64,000 bases of DNA from Pseudomonas sp. PDM16 (GCF_014851865.1 NZ_JACVAM010000003.1:310001-374000), one strand, 5' to 3'. Counted from the stretch's first letter, positions 43,656 to 53,842 are shown. Notes: generated by a model from the sequence alone, not told the origin. Program-made: numbers and translations.

Positions 43656-46010
43656 TCAGAAGTCGTAACGCAGGGTCACGCCGGCGGTGCGCGGCTGGCC
43701 CACGGAGGCGGTGTAGGCGCCATTGGTCATGGCGAAGGCGGTCAGGTAGTAGTCCTTGTCGGTGGCGTTGCGTACCCAGATCGAAGTGTCCAGCTCGCCA
43801 TCGCCAAGGTCGGCGCGCACACCGGCGGCCAGGTTGAGCAGGCCGTAGCCGTCGATCTTCGAGAGGTCGGAGTTGTCCAGCGTGCCTTCGGCCTCGGAGC
43901 GGTAGGAGTAGCCGGCGTTGACGTACGGACGCAGGCCGCCATCAAGCTGCCAGGCGTACTCGCCGTTGAAGTTGCCTATCCATTTCGAGGCGCCGACCAC
44001 GCGCTCGCCGGTGAGGTCGCAGACGGCATTCGGGGTCACGGTGTTCACCTCGCCCGGGCACGGCGCGTTCTCGAAGCTGAGGTAGGTGACGTCGTTGTAG
44101 GAGCCATTGAAGTTCAGGGTCAGACCGCGGATCGGCAGATAGGTGGCCTCGAACTCCACGCCGCGCGAACGCACGCTGCCGGCGTTGGCCAGCACCGACA
44201 CCGGTGTCAGCGAGCCAGCCGGGGTGGTCAGCGTGGTGGCCTGGTAGCCGTGGACGCCGGTCCAAAAGATGTTGGTGTTGAACAGCAGGCGGCCGTCAGC
44301 CAGGGTGCTCTTGAAGCCCAGCTCGGCATCGTTGGCACGCTCCGGGCCGACCACCAGCGAGTCGGCGCCGAAACCGGCGACCGGTGCCACCAGATTGACT
44401 CCGCCGGACTTCTCGCCGTGGGCCAGGCTGGCGTAGCCGAGCAGGTCGTCGCTGAACTTGTAGCTCAGGCTGACCAGGCCGGAGGGTGCGGCGTTATGCA
44501 GGCCGAAGTCACCGGTATCCAGGGCACCCATCTGGCGCTGGCGAATGGCGTCCAGCGCTGGCGGTAACGCCGCACCACCGTCCGGTTGCAGGCGATGGAT
44601 GCGCGCAGTCTTCTCCTCGTAGGTGCCGCGTACGCCGACGGTCAGGTCGAGCCTGTCGGTGAGGTGCCAGTTGCCCTGACCGAACAGGGCGAAGCTGTCG
44701 GTCTCGATCTTGCCGTTGGTCTGGGTACGGGTGTCATTGAAGATCCCGAGGTTAGCGCCGGTGAGGAACAGATCGGCGTAGGGACCGAAATCCTGGATGG
44801 TCTTGTTGCCCAGGTTCTGATTGAACAGGTAGGCGCCTACCACGTAATCGAAGCTGCCACCGGTGGGCGAAGCCAGGCGGAATTCCTGGGAGAACTGCCG
44901 GTCATGCACTTCCACACCACTGTGGGTGAAGGCCTCGACATCGGTGAGGTCCGCGTCGTTGCGCGGGATGAAATGCCAGTAGCGGTAGCCGCTGATGGAG
45001 GTGAAGGTGTAGCCGCCGTCGAGGTTCCAGTTGGCCTCCAGCGAGCTGCCGCCCTGCCATACGCTGACCGACTGCACGCCGTCGATGTTCACTTCGCGCT
45101 TCTTCGGGTCGTACTGCGGGTTGGCGCCGATCAGCGCGGCGCGCTCGCGGAAGCGGTCGGTGACGCCGTACAGGGCCCACACGCCATTGCTGGATTTCTC
45201 CTGGTTGTAGTCGGTGATCCAGCGCAGGCTGAAGTCGTCGTTCGGCTCGAACAGCAGCTGGCCACGGGCGCCCTCACGCTCGCCGCCGACGAAGGTGCGG
45301 CTGTCGTGCTGGTTGTCGATGTAGCCGTCGTCACGGGTGCGGTAGGCCGACAGGCGCCCGGCCAGGGTCTCGGTCAGCGGCCCGGAGACGGTACCCTTGC
45401 CCTGGAACAGGCCGCGCTCGCCACCGGTGACCTCGACGTGGCGCTCGGGAGTGAAGGTCGGCTTGCGGGTGCTGATATTGATCACCCCGGCCGTGGTGTT
45501 CTTGCCGAACAGGGTGCCCTGCGGGCCCCTCAAAAGCTCAAGCTGCTCGACGTCGAGCAGGTCAAACACGGCCATGCCCGGGCGGCCGAGGTAGATGTTG
45601 TCCAGATAGATCCCGGCGCTGCCTTCCAGGCCGTCACTGGCCGGGTTGTTGCCGATGCCGCGCACCGCCACGCTGGACTGGCGCGCATGGATATAGGCGA
45701 CGTTGACGCTCGGCAGCACCTGCTGCAGGTCCTGCACCTTGTAGACCTTCTGCTGCTCCAGGGTGGCGCCGCTGAGGGTGGTGATCGGCGTCGGCACATC
45801 CTGCACGTTCTCCTCACGGCGGCGGGCGGTAACGGTGACCTTGCCCAGCGCCACGTCCTCTTCAGCACTCGGCGTGGGGGCCGTCTCTTCGGCCAGCACA
45901 TGGCCCGGTGCGGCCAGGGCCAGCAGCAGGGTCAGGGCGTACTCGGGGGCGGCCAGGCGTTGCAGCGAGAGCGGTCTGGCGATGGGTTGCGGCGTTCGGA
46001 GATGACTCAT
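43656..46010 (-). CDS. TonB-dependent outer-membrane receptor (paralogue 2)
   Basis: A 784-aa receptor. The signal peptide ends near residue 40 (LLLALAAPGHVLAEE). The plug starts with ALGKVTVTARRREENV and contains RGIGNNPASDGLEGSAGIYL and LRGPQGTLFGKNTTAG. The barrel ends in GVTLRYDF. It matches the receptor at 35255-37585 along most of its length, with variable loops. ATG 46010 has AAGGAACCC upstream. It is followed 37 bp later by atsK and is divergent from a LysR regulator. Most likely imports sulfate esters or related organosulfur compounds. Confidence 0.9.
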   Translation of the reverse strand: MSHLRTPQPIARPLSLQRLAAPEYALTLLLALAAPGHVLAEETAPTPSAEEDVALGKVTVTARRREENVQDVPTPITTLSGATLEQQKVYKVQDLQQVLPSVNVAYIHARQSSVAVRGIGNNPASDGLEGSAGIYLDNIYLGRPGMAVFDLLDVEQLELLRGPQGTLFGKNTTAGVINISTRKPTFTPERHVEVTGGERGLFQGKGTVSGPLTETLAGRLSAYRTRDDGYIDNQHDSRTFVGGEREGARGQLLFEPNDDFSLRWITDYNQEKSSNGVWALYGVTDRFRERAALIGANPQYDPKKREVNIDGVQSVSVWQGGSSLEANWNLDGGYTFTSISGYRYWHFIPRNDADLTDVEAFTHSGVEVHDRQFSQEFRLASPTGGSFDYVVGAYLFNQNLGNKTIQDFGPYADLFLTGANLGIFNDTRTQTNGKIETDSFALFGQGNWHLTDRLDLTVGVRGTYEEKTARIHRLQPDGGAALPPALDAIRQRQMGALDTGDFGLHNAAPSGLVSLSYKFSDDLLGYASLAHGEKSGGVNLVAPVAGFGADSLVVGPERANDAELGFKSTLADGRLLFNTNIFWTGVHGYQATTLTTPAGSLTPVSVLANAGSVRSRGVEFEATYLPIRGLTLNFNGSYNDVTYLSFENAPCPGEVNTVTPNAVCDLTGERVVGASKWIGNFNGEYAWQLDGGLRPYVNAGYSYRSEAEGTLDNSDLSKIDGYGLLNLAAGVRADLGDGELDTSIWVRNATDKDYYLTAFAMTNGAYTASVGQPRTAGVTLRYDF

Positions 46011-46328
46011 GAATGGGTTCCTTGGCTGATCGCCCGCCGCCGGATTCAGGCAGCAACGGGCCGCATCGCACACGCAGGGCGATGACGAAGACGGTTTGGA
46101 AAAATCGCGGTGAGCCGAGGTCGGCTCAGTGGCGGGTCAGCGACAGCGACACCGCATGACAGGCATTCGCATGGTGTTCCCCCTGGGTTGCTTGGCCATA
46201 TCCATATTCCATTTAGATCTATTTTTATTAATTTACTTTCATTGACGGAATAAGAGCCTGCATTTAAAACCAGCACCCAGGGGCGCACAAATGCCTTCGC
46301 CCTATATTTTCAATGCCGGGAACGCATC
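46011..46328. promoter_or_regulatory. Divergent promoter region TonB receptor / LysR regulator
   Basis: A 318-bp spacer. The central part (46195-46265) is strongly AT-rich in a GC-rich setting. It contains the CCATAT repeat pair CCATATCCATAT (46196-46207) and ATTGACGGAATAAG. It must carry promoters in both directions and probably LysR binding. No coding sequence is seen. Confidence 0.5.
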
Positions 46329-47252
46329 ATGGATCTGCGCCAACTCCGCTACTTTCTCGCCCTCCACGAGCACCGCAGTTTCGTGCGCGCGGCCGATGCC
46401 ATGGGCATCACCCAGCCGGCCTTCAGCCGCAGCATCCAGGGCCTGGAACATGAACTGGGCTGCGTGCTGGTGGACCGCGGCAGCAAGGACCTGCGCCCCA
46501 CGCCGGAAGGCCAGGTGGTGCTGCAGCACGCCCTGGCCCTGGTGCGCGGCGCCAGCAACCTGAGCCACGAAATCACCCAGATGACCAAGCTGGACGCCGG
46601 CGAGCTGCGCTTCGGTTGCGGCCCGGCGCTGGCCGCACGCCTGGTGCCGGATGCCCTGCTGGAATTCATGCAGCGCTACCCGCGCATTCGCGCCCGCTTC
46701 GAGGTGAACAACTGGGAGAACCTCAGCCGCAGCCTGGGACGTGACGAGATCGAATTCTTCATCGCCGACATCCGCCACTTCGAGGCTGACCCCAGCGTAC
46801 AGACCCAGGCCCTGCGCCCACGACCGGGACTGTTCTTCTGCCGTCCCGGCCATCCGCTGCTGATCAAGGAAAGCCTGTCGACCAACGACCTGTTCGACTA
46901 CCCGCTGGCCGCCACACGCATCCCCATGGGCGCGCGCAAGGCACTGGCCAACCTGAGCGGCAAGACCAGCTTCGAACCGCAGCTGGAGTGCGAGCACTTC
47001 CCCATGCTGGAAGAGCTGGTAAGGCGCAGCGACGCCATCGGCGTGGCCACCCATGAAGCTGTCAGCGAACCACTGCGACGCGGCGAGCTGGTGCAACTGC
47101 ACCTGCGCAACCTGCCCAGCAACCTGGACAGCCTGAGCGCTCGCTGCGGCATCGTCACCCGCACCGGCTTCCGCCTCTCCTCGGCGGCCAGGGCGATGAT
47201 CGATCTGCTGACGACGCTCGACGGGCAGCAGACGGAGACAGTCGCCGCATGA
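46329..47252 (+). CDS. LysR-type transcriptional regulator
   Basis: A 307-aa regulator. The N-terminal helix-turn-helix spans residues 1-60 ([38 protein letters not shown]). The co-inducer domain covers residues 90-295. It is divergent from the TonB receptor-atsK operon and precedes ssuD, so it likely controls sulfur-ester use. It is not CysB-like in the effector part; ligand unknown. The ribosome site is weak (GGGAACGCATC). Confidence 0.92.
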   Translation: MDLRQLRYFLALHEHRSFVRAADAMGITQPAFSRSIQGLEHELGCVLVDRGSKDLRPTPEGQVVLQHALALVRGASNLSHEITQMTKLDAGELRFGCGPALAARLVPDALLEFMQRYPRIRARFEVNNWENLSRSLGRDEIEFFIADIRHFEADPSVQTQALRPRPGLFFCRPGHPLLIKESLSTNDLFDYPLAATRIPMGARKALANLSGKTSFEPQLECEHFPMLEELVRRSDAIGVATHEAVSEPLRRGELVQLHLRNLPSNLDSLSARCGIVTRTGFRLSSAARAMIDLLTTLDGQQTETVAA

Positions 47253-47376
47253 ACCTCACACCCGCCGCGCCAGTGTCCTGGGGCGGCAGTCACCCATACC
47301 AAGAGAAACCCATGCCACGCGTGCATCCCACGGGCCACAACGCCCATCAATTGACGATGGCAAAGAGGACAACACA

Positions 47377-48513
47377 ATGAGTCTGGATATTTTCTGGTTC
47401 CTGCCCACCTCGGGCGACACCCGCTACCTGGGCCACTCGGCCAGCGGCCGCCCGGCGACCAACGCCTACATGCGGCAGATCGCCGTGGCTGCCGACCAGC
47501 TCGGCTACGACGGCCTGCTGATCCCCACCGGCGCCAGCTGCCTGGACCCCTGGGTGACCGCCGCCAGCCTGGTGCCGGTGACCCAACGGATCAAGCTGCT
47601 GGTGGCGCTGCGCACCTCGCTCGGCAACCCCACGGCCTCAGCCCGCCAGGCGGCCAGCCTGGACCAGGCCAGCGGTGGCCGCCTGCTGCTCAACGTGGTG
47701 CCTGGCGGCGACGCCACCGAACTGGCCGCCGACGGCGTGTTCCTCAAGCATGACGAGCGCTACGAGGCCTCCGACGAGTTCCTCACCATCTGGCGCCGCC
47801 TGCTGCAGGGTGAGACCGTCGACTTCGAGGGCAAGCACCTCAAGGTCGAGGGCGCGCAGAACTTCTTCACTCCGGTGCAGCAGCCCTACCCGCCCCTGTA
47901 CTTCGGCGGCTCCTCACCGGTCGCCCACGAGCTGGCGGCCAAGCACGTGGATGCCTACCTGACCTGGGGTGAGCCGCCGGCCGCCGTGGCCGAAAAGATC
48001 GCCGACGTGCGCGCCCGCGCCGCCAAGCATGGTCGTACGGTGCGTTTCGGCGTGCGCCTGCACGTGATCGTGCGCGAGACCAATGAAGCTGCCTGGGCCG
48101 CCGCCGATGAGTTGATCAGCCACCTCGACGACGACACCATCGCCGCCGCCCAGGCCAACTACGCCAAGATGGATTCGGTCGGTCAGCGACGCATGGCCGA
48201 GCTGCACGGCGGCGACCGCAGCAAGCTGGAGGTCGCACCCAACCTGTGGGCCGGTGTCGGCCTGGTCCGTGGTGGTGCCGGCACCGCCCTGGTCGGCGAT
48301 CCCGAGACCGTGGCCGCACGCCTGCTGGAGTACGCCGATCTGGGCGTCGACAGCTTCGTGCTGTCCGGCTATCCGCATCTGGAAGAGGCCTACCGCTTTG
48401 CCGAGCTGGTATTCCCGCTGCTACCCGGCAAGGGCAAGGTGACGGTAGATAGCGCCTTCACCGGTGGCGCCTTCGACATCCGCGCCGGCAAGGACAAAGG
48501 CCAGGCGGCGTAA
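47377..48513 (+). CDS. ssuD: FMNH2-dependent alkanesulfonate monooxygenase
   Basis: A 378-aa class C flavin monooxygenase. The N-terminus [19 protein letters not shown], the active-site Cys in [37 protein letters not shown] and [19 protein letters not shown] are characteristic of SsuD. It oxidatively splits aliphatic sulfonates to aldehyde and sulfite, using reduced FMN from SsuE. ATG 47377 has GAGGACAACACA upstream. No ssuE and no ssuABC lie beside it, so it depends on a reductase and transporter encoded elsewhere. It follows the LysR gene by 124 bp. Confidence 0.93.
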   Translation: MSLDIFWFLPTSGDTRYLGHSASGRPATNAYMRQIAVAADQLGYDGLLIPTGASCLDPWVTAASLVPVTQRIKLLVALRTSLGNPTASARQAASLDQASGGRLLLNVVPGGDATELAADGVFLKHDERYEASDEFLTIWRRLLQGETVDFEGKHLKVEGAQNFFTPVQQPYPPLYFGGSSPVAHELAAKHVDAYLTWGEPPAAVAEKIADVRARAAKHGRTVRFGVRLHVIVRETNEAAWAAADELISHLDDDTIAAAQANYAKMDSVGQRRMAELHGGDRSKLEVAPNLWAGVGLVRGGAGTALVGDPETVAARLLEYADLGVDSFVLSGYPHLEEAYRFAELVFPLLPGKGKVTVDSAFTGGAFDIRAGKDKGQAA

Positions 48514-48720
48514 GCACATCGATTGGCAGCGTGGCCCTTTTCCAGGCCGCCAACGGCTTGCACGCCGCCCCGCTGCTGTCGCCATCGATGCGAAACGAGA
48601 CCGCGCCACCGAAAGGCATCCGCTGCATCTGCTAGCCTGCCCGCTCACTTCCGGTCGTCATCGATCTGCCATACCGGCGCTTCAGACTGGTGACCGTTTA
48701 CCAAGGGGTTCGGAGTGGGC

Positions 48721-49494
48721 ATGAAGTATCGCAGCTGGTTGTATGGCTGCGCTCTGTTACTGGGGTGCTGGTGTACGGTAGGTGTCGCGCAACCGCTGCG
48801 CGGCGGCGGCACACTCTGGCCGCCCTTCAGCTACGAGGATGACCAAGGCCATGCCAGGGGCATCGCCGTCGATATCGTCAGCCAGGTGGCCAAGCAGAAC
48901 GACCTGCAGATGGAGTTCGTGTTCTACCCCACCAACCGGCTCAACCTTCTCCTCGACAACGGCAACCTCGATCTCAACTACGCCGATTCGCCCTTGTGGA
49001 ACGGCCCGCAGGCGAGCCAGCGCTTCGTCTACTCGCAGCCCTACCTCACGGTTCGCGAGTACCTCTACTTCCTCACCCAGCACCCCGATCGGCGCCAGCC
49101 GCTGGAGCAGCTGAACCAACTGCGCGTCGGCACCGTGCGCGGCTACAGCTACCCGCTGCTCGACGAAGCCGTGAACGGCGGCCGCCTGAGCAAAGTGGAA
49201 ACATCGGACGATGCCGTGCTGCTCGATCTGCTGTTGCTGGGCCGGGTGGATGCGATCGCCATGGTCGATGACGTGTTCGTCAATCTGTTGGCCGCCCGCC
49301 AGCTCGGCGCGGAGCGGTTCACCCGCAGCGCGCAACTCAGCGAGGCGCCCCTGGTGATCAAGCTGCAATTGCGCCACGCAGACCGTCTGCCGGAGGTGAA
49401 CACGACGCTGCGCAAGATGATGGAGAGCGACGAGGTGGCACGCATCCGCCGCGCCTATCTGGGCAATGCGGCAGACGTGGCGGATGGTCGCTGA
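48721..49494 (+). CDS. Periplasmic solute-binding protein (transporter substrate-binding family)
   Basis: A 257-aa secreted protein. A signal peptide spans residues 1-24 (YGCALLLGCWCTVGVAQ), and the SBP_bac_3 fold follows, with LWPPFSYEDDQGHARGIAVD near residue 34, LNYADSP and GTVRGYSYP. It lacks clear amino-acid binding residues and has no permease or ATPase next to it. So it may act as an orphan sensor or with a remote transporter. GGAG lies five bases before ATG 48721; a GTG at 48715 is less likely. Convergent with the copper-chaperone gene. Confidence 0.8.
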   Translation: MKYRSWLYGCALLLGCWCTVGVAQPLRGGGTLWPPFSYEDDQGHARGIAVDIVSQVAKQNDLQMEFVFYPTNRLNLLLDNGNLDLNYADSPLWNGPQASQRFVYSQPYLTVREYLYFLTQHPDRRQPLEQLNQLRVGTVRGYSYPLLDEAVNGGRLSKVETSDDAVLLDLLLLGRVDAIAMVDDVFVNLLAARQLGAERFTRSAQLSEAPLVIKLQLRHADRLPEVNTTLRKMMESDEVARIRRAYLGNAADVADGR

Positions 49495-49561
49495 GAACTA
49501 GCAGGAGCTTGGGCGAGCAGCTCGACGGATAGCCATACCCAACAGCGGGCACCGGCGGGGT

Positions 49562-49599
49562 GGCAGACCGCTCTCTGGACATCGGCCGAGCGGTCTGCC
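49562..49599. terminator. Bidirectional stem-loop between convergent genes
   Basis: GGCAGACCGCTC (49562-49573) and GAGCGGTCTGCC (49588-49599) are perfect 12-bp inverted repeats with a 14-base loop, between the convergent solute-binding and PCu(A)C genes. T-rich tails are poor, but the long stem suggests termination for both. Confidence 0.7.
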
Positions 49600-49619
49600 T
49601 TCGCTCATCTCCCGGCGCC

Positions 49620-50102
49620 TCAATGCCCCTGGTGATGCATTGTCCTATTCTGATTCCCCGGGGCCTCGCGCAGCACGGGTACCTCCAGCTGTACCTTGCC
49701 GGCCTGCTCGAAGTTCAGCGTCAGCGGGAAATGCTCCCCGCTGGTCATCGGTCTGGGCAGATTGAACAGCATCACGTGGTAGCCCATCGGTGCGAAAGCC
49801 ACCTCACCCTTGGCGGGAATAACGACGCTGGGGACCTGCTGCATCTTCATCAGTCCGTCCTTGTGCAGGTGCTCATGCAGCTCGGCCTTGCCGGCAGCGG
49901 GCGTTTCCACGCTGAGCAGGCGATCGGCGTTGTCACCGGTGTTCTTCACGGTGAAGTACACCGCGGCGGTCGGCGCGGTCGGCGGCATCTCGCGCGACCA
50001 GGGTGCATCGATGTGCAACGTGCCGGTGTCGTGTTGGTGGGCGGTAGCCAGCAGCGGTGTGCTCAGCAGCGCGGCGAGCATGAGGGCTTGGCTCAGCTTC
50101 AT
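49620..50102 (-). CDS. Periplasmic copper chaperone PCu(A)C family
   Basis: A 160-aa secreted protein. Signal peptide residues 1-21 (MKLSQALMLAALLSTPLLATA). The PCu(A)C copper-site pattern is visible with ELHEHLHKDGLMKMQQV and later GYHVMLFNL, which gives the His/Met ligand set. It carries Cu(I) in the periplasm, often toward cytochrome oxidase or during uptake. The start overlaps the PepSY gene stop by four bases. It ends the receptor-PepSY operon. Confidence 0.88.
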   Translation of the reverse strand: MKLSQALMLAALLSTPLLATAHQHDTGTLHIDAPWSREMPPTAPTAAVYFTVKNTGDNADRLLSVETPAAGKAELHEHLHKDGLMKMQQVPSVVIPAKGEVAFAPMGYHVMLFNLPRPMTSGEHFPLTLNFEQAGKVQLEVPVLREAPGNQNRTMHHQGH

Positions 50103-51631
50103 GGTGCTTCTCCTTGCAGGGTACGAAGACGTGGGTGATTAGTGTGCTTGGCTTTGCGATGTTTGTGCCGGGTACGCAGGCGGCGCCAGCCGAGGACGAC
50201 TCCCGTTAGACTGATGGCCAGGCCACCCATGCTGAAGGCGACCATCAGCGTCTCGCGCAGCATCGGGCGCTCAAGAAGCGGTTGCCAGTCCCAGCTGTGC
50301 AACAGGTTGAACAGCCAGCGCTCGATGCGCTGACGTCTGCCGAGCTGCTCCAGCAATGCGCCGCTGTATGGGTCGATGTGCACCCAGGTGGCTGCCGCAT
50401 CGTCGAAGCGCACACGCAGCACCGGCAGAGGCTTGCGCTGGTGGCCGTACATGCTCTGCTCGGCACGGGCGTAGTAGTAGAAGTCGTAGTCGGTCAGCCA
50501 TTCTACCTGCGCCGAGGTGCCGGGCAGCAGCGCATGAGCGGCCTGCTCCAGGGTGGCGTCTGGCAGGCGTGGCCAGGCCTCCGAGTCCACGCCTGGTGGC
50601 AGGATGCGGCTGGCGCCACTGCCATCATAGGCCACCCTGTAGACCTGTCCGCCGACAGGCTGCCAGTGCAGCTCGCGTGGTTGGATACCGGCCTCGCGCA
50701 GGTGCCGCAACGTGTCGCCCGGAGACTGCGGGTCACTTCGCGCGGTCAGCAGCGTCCCTTGGTATGCCGACGGGTTCAGAGTGGAGGGCGCGAACAGCTG
50801 CCAGGGACGCATGGACATCAGGCCACTGAAGATCCAGGCGATCAACAGGGCGCCGAACAACAGGCCGCCAATATGGTGCCAGCGCGCGAAGAGACCGCTG
50901 TAGGGCGAGCGCGAGCCGCTACGGTAAGGCCGCGAGAAACGCCAGCGCAGTACGCCGATCACCTGGCCGAGCAGCGCCATCAGGGTGCCGGCCAGTGCCA
51001 GGTAGATGACGATCTGCGCCCACCAGGGGCTGTCACGCAGCGGGTACAGCCAGTGCAGCCAGGCCCCCAGCCAGTTCCACACACGCTCGGTGCGAGTGGC
51101 ATCGCGCACCACCACGCCGGTCTGGCTGGAAACATAGAGCAGGGTTCCCTCGGCGTCGTTCAGCTGCACGCGGTGCAGCGGCCTGTCCGGATCCAGGGCG
51201 CGGGAGCGGGTCCAGGCGTCTTCCATGATCTGCCCCTGGTACTGCATGACAGCCGTACCGCCATACTGGCCGGCGCTGGCCAGGGCCGCCTGCACGGAGC
51301 TACCGTCCACCCGGCGGCCGCTACGCGCGTCCACCGCACGCCGACCGCCATCGGCGTAATCGAACAGGTAGCGCGGCGTACCAGCCACGCTGCTCAGCCG
51401 TGCGCGCAATGGCGGGTCGCTGCGTCCGCTAGCGGCCAGCGCCTCCCCCAGGCTCACGCAGCACCCGCTGGCGGGCAGCGGCGGCAGGTGTGCCAGATGC
51501 TCGCTTGGGGTCAGCTTGGGATAGCCGACGAACAGCATGACCACTCCGGACACAAACCACAGAGCCATGAACAGGCACAGGACTATGCCCAGCCAGCGGT
51601 GCCAGAGGTACAGATAGCGCTTGATGGCCAT
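50099..51631 (-). CDS. PepSY-domain membrane protein
   Basis: A 510-aa inner-membrane protein. The membrane helices are at about residues 12-36, 205-230, 255-280 and 455-480, with two PepSY-like periplasmic regions in between. It opens with KRYLYLWHRWLGIVLCLFMALW, typical of the PepSY_TM family. Members of this family act as ferri-siderophore reductases or metal-uptake partners of TonB receptors. ATG 51631 has GAGGATCGTGC upstream and lies 9 bp after the receptor stop. Its stop overlaps the PCu(A)C start (ATGA). Whether it handles copper, iron or zinc is not decided by sequence. Confidence 0.85.
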   Translation of the reverse strand: MAIKRYLYLWHRWLGIVLCLFMALWFVSGVVMLFVGYPKLTPSEHLAHLPPLPASGCCVSLGEALAASGRSDPPLRARLSSVAGTPRYLFDYADGGRRAVDARSGRRVDGSSVQAALASAGQYGGTAVMQYQGQIMEDAWTRSRALDPDRPLHRVQLNDAEGTLLYVSSQTGVVVRDATRTERVWNWLGAWLHWLYPLRDSPWWAQIVIYLALAGTLMALLGQVIGVLRWRFSRPYRSGSRSPYSGLFARWHHIGGLLFGALLIAWIFSGLMSMRPWQLFAPSTLNPSAYQGTLLTARSDPQSPGDTLRHLREAGIQPRELHWQPVGGQVYRVAYDGSGASRILPPGVDSEAWPRLPDATLEQAAHALLPGTSAQVEWLTDYDFYYYARAEQSMYGHQRKPLPVLRVRFDDAAATWVHIDPYSGALLEQLGRRQRIERWLFNLLHSWDWQPLLERPMLRETLMVAFSMGGLAISLTGVVLGWRRLRTRHKHRKAKHTNHPRLRTLQGEAP

Positions 51632-51640
51632 GCACGATCC

Positions 51641-53788
51641 TCAGAAACGGCTGTCGACGGCGACTTCGAAGGTCCTTGGCGCGCCCATGTAGTACTGACT
51701 GCCGTAGGCCTGCTTGGCGTACACCTCATCGGTGAGGTTGCGCACGCGCGCGGTGACGGCGGAGTGCTCGTCAAGCCGGTAGCGAGCGAATGCGCCGTAC
51801 AGGGTGTAGGCCGGTGCCTCCACAGAGTTGGCGTTGTCGGCGAACACCGAGTCGACATAGCGCACGTCCACACCAGCCGCCCAATCCGAGGTGATGTCGT
51901 AGGTAAGCCAGAGGTTGGCGACATTGTCCGGCACGTTGATCGGCGTATTGCCCTTGCGCGATACCGATACGCCTCCCACTGCCTCGTTGAACTCGTCGTA
52001 TTCGGCATCCACGTAAGCGTAGTTGGCCTCGGCCAGCAACTGCGGAGTGATCTGCAGCTTGCCGGCCAGCTCAATGCCGCGCGAGGTCTGCTGGCCGGCC
52101 TGCACGGTGAGGTTGGGGTTGCTCGAATCGCGTACGGCGAAATCGCGCCGCACGATCTGGTACAGCGCCACGGTGGCCGAGCCCCTGCCCTCGAGGAAGT
52201 CGAACTTGCTGCCCGCCTCCCACTGCTCGCCCTCGGACAAATCGAACAGGCCGACGTTGGAATAGGTAGCAGACGCCAGCGAACCAGCCGGCAGGTCGGC
52301 CGAGGTACTGTATTGCAGATAGAGATTCGCCGATGGAGTCAGGTCGTAGACCACGCCGAGACGACCACTGAGCGGCTCCCAGGTACGTTCGAAATAGGCC
52401 GGACTGGTGGGAGAAACCGCTCCGTAATTGGTCACCTCCATTTGCAGATGGTCGTAGCGCAAACCGCTGAGCAACGACAGGCGCTCGGTGAGCATCAGAC
52501 GGTTTTCCAGGAACATTGCCCCGGTGGTGATCTCGTGGCGGCGCTGCTTGTGCAGGCCGGCGTTGACCCCGGGTATGTCGTAGAAGCTGCCAGGGTCGAA
52601 ATGATCCGGGTCCACGCTGTCGCTCCAGCTGCTACCTGTCGGGTGCAGGGTCTGGCGCATGCGCGAATAGTCCACGCCCAGTGACCACTGGCTAGCGAGA
52701 CCGAACAGCTGATTGTCATGACGTAACTCGAGGCGGTTGCCGAGTACATTCTGGTCGTGGCGCTGCAGGTAGGCACCAGAGCGGGCGACGTCGCCGGCGG
52801 CGTTGTAGCTGTAGGTCTCGATGTTGCGATAGTCGCGCTGGGCGTTGTAGTGGTAGAGCGTGTTCTGCAGGCTGGTGGCATCGCCGATATGGTAGTCGGT
52901 GATCGAGCGTACCCAACGCACACGCTGCTCGTAACGACCGTCGCCGGCGTTGTAGTTCTCGAAGCGGCGACTCTTGTCGATCTTCATGCTGTCGCGGCCG
53001 GGCAGTACCGGCGAGCCCCAGTAGGGACTGTCCTCGCGATCCTCCAGGTATTCGATCGCCAAGGTGTGGCTCAGATCCTGGGTGAAGTCGCTGAGCAGGG
53101 AGAAAGCGAAGCTGCTGGTCTCGCGTTCGTTGCGGTCGATGTAGCCATTGCCGTTGCCACGGCTGAAGTCCAGGCGCACGAAATGATGGGCATCCTCCTC
53201 GTCGCCCAGCGCCTGGTTGAGGCCGAACGATACTTCCGACTCATCGAAACTGCCGTAGCGCAGGCGGCCCTCGGCAAGATTCTCGCGGCTGGCGAGCCTG
53301 GAGATGTAGTTGATCGAGCCACCCACTGCACCGGCACCATAAAGGAACGTGGACGGCCCGCCGATCAGCTCCACGCGGTCGATCATCCAGGCATCCACCG
53401 GGCGGGTGGCGCTGCTGTAGCCCAGGTTGATGCCATTGTAGAGCTGGGTGATCTGGTTCTGGGTGAAGCCCCGGTAGGACACGAAGCCGCCGTAGCCGGG
53501 GTTGGCCGAGGCGTTCACACCGGTCATAGCATTGATCACGTCCTGAGTGTCCTTGGCGCCACGCTCTTCGATGATGGTGCGATCGGAGACGCTGACCGAG
53601 GCCGGGGTCTCGCGCGCGGTAAGGCCCAGGCGCGAGCCGGTCTTGATCGGCTGGTCGAGTGTCAGGCCGGACGGTTTCTCCCGCTCGCCCTCGATGGTCA
53701 AGGCGTCGAGTTTCAGGGGGGCGTGGTCCGCCCATGCGGTGGCGCTGGTGCTCAGCAGGAGCACCAGAGAGGTGTTCTTCAACGACAT
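51641..53788 (-). CDS. TonB-dependent receptor of the metal block
   Basis: A 715-aa outer-membrane receptor with signal peptide (LVLLLSTSATAWAD) and a plug domain beginning LKLDALTIEGE. Features are ETPASVSVSDRTIIEERG near residue 61, VNASANPGYGGFVSYRGFTQ, and barrel end EVAVDSRF. The sequence resembles ferri-siderophore receptors, but the operon (DUF2946, PepSY, PCu(A)C) suggests copper or another divalent metal. It lies 54 bp after the DUF2946 gene and 9 bp before the PepSY gene. Unrelated in close sequence to the two sulfur-region receptors. Confidence 0.87.
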   Translation of the reverse strand: MSLKNTSLVLLLSTSATAWADHAPLKLDALTIEGEREKPSGLTLDQPIKTGSRLGLTARETPASVSVSDRTIIEERGAKDTQDVINAMTGVNASANPGYGGFVSYRGFTQNQITQLYNGINLGYSSATRPVDAWMIDRVELIGGPSTFLYGAGAVGGSINYISRLASRENLAEGRLRYGSFDESEVSFGLNQALGDEEDAHHFVRLDFSRGNGNGYIDRNERETSSFAFSLLSDFTQDLSHTLAIEYLEDREDSPYWGSPVLPGRDSMKIDKSRRFENYNAGDGRYEQRVRWVRSITDYHIGDATSLQNTLYHYNAQRDYRNIETYSYNAAGDVARSGAYLQRHDQNVLGNRLELRHDNQLFGLASQWSLGVDYSRMRQTLHPTGSSWSDSVDPDHFDPGSFYDIPGVNAGLHKQRRHEITTGAMFLENRLMLTERLSLLSGLRYDHLQMEVTNYGAVSPTSPAYFERTWEPLSGRLGVVYDLTPSANLYLQYSTSADLPAGSLASATYSNVGLFDLSEGEQWEAGSKFDFLEGRGSATVALYQIVRRDFAVRDSSNPNLTVQAGQQTSRGIELAGKLQITPQLLAEANYAYVDAEYDEFNEAVGGVSVSRKGNTPINVPDNVANLWLTYDITSDWAAGVDVRYVDSVFADNANSVEAPAYTLYGAFARYRLDEHSAVTARVRNLTDEVYAKQAYGSQYYMGAPRTFEVAVDSRF

Positions 53789-53842
53789 ATCTAGCTTCCA
53801 GGCAGAAAGGCTGTGCAGATCCGCAGTGGCGGACCCAGGGCG

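Noticed and set aside
50282..52684. An 800-codon open frame antisense to the PepSY and TonB receptor genes
   Set aside because: No domain, no signal peptide and Gln/Val/Gly-rich antisense composition; the minus-strand genes have clear family motifs.
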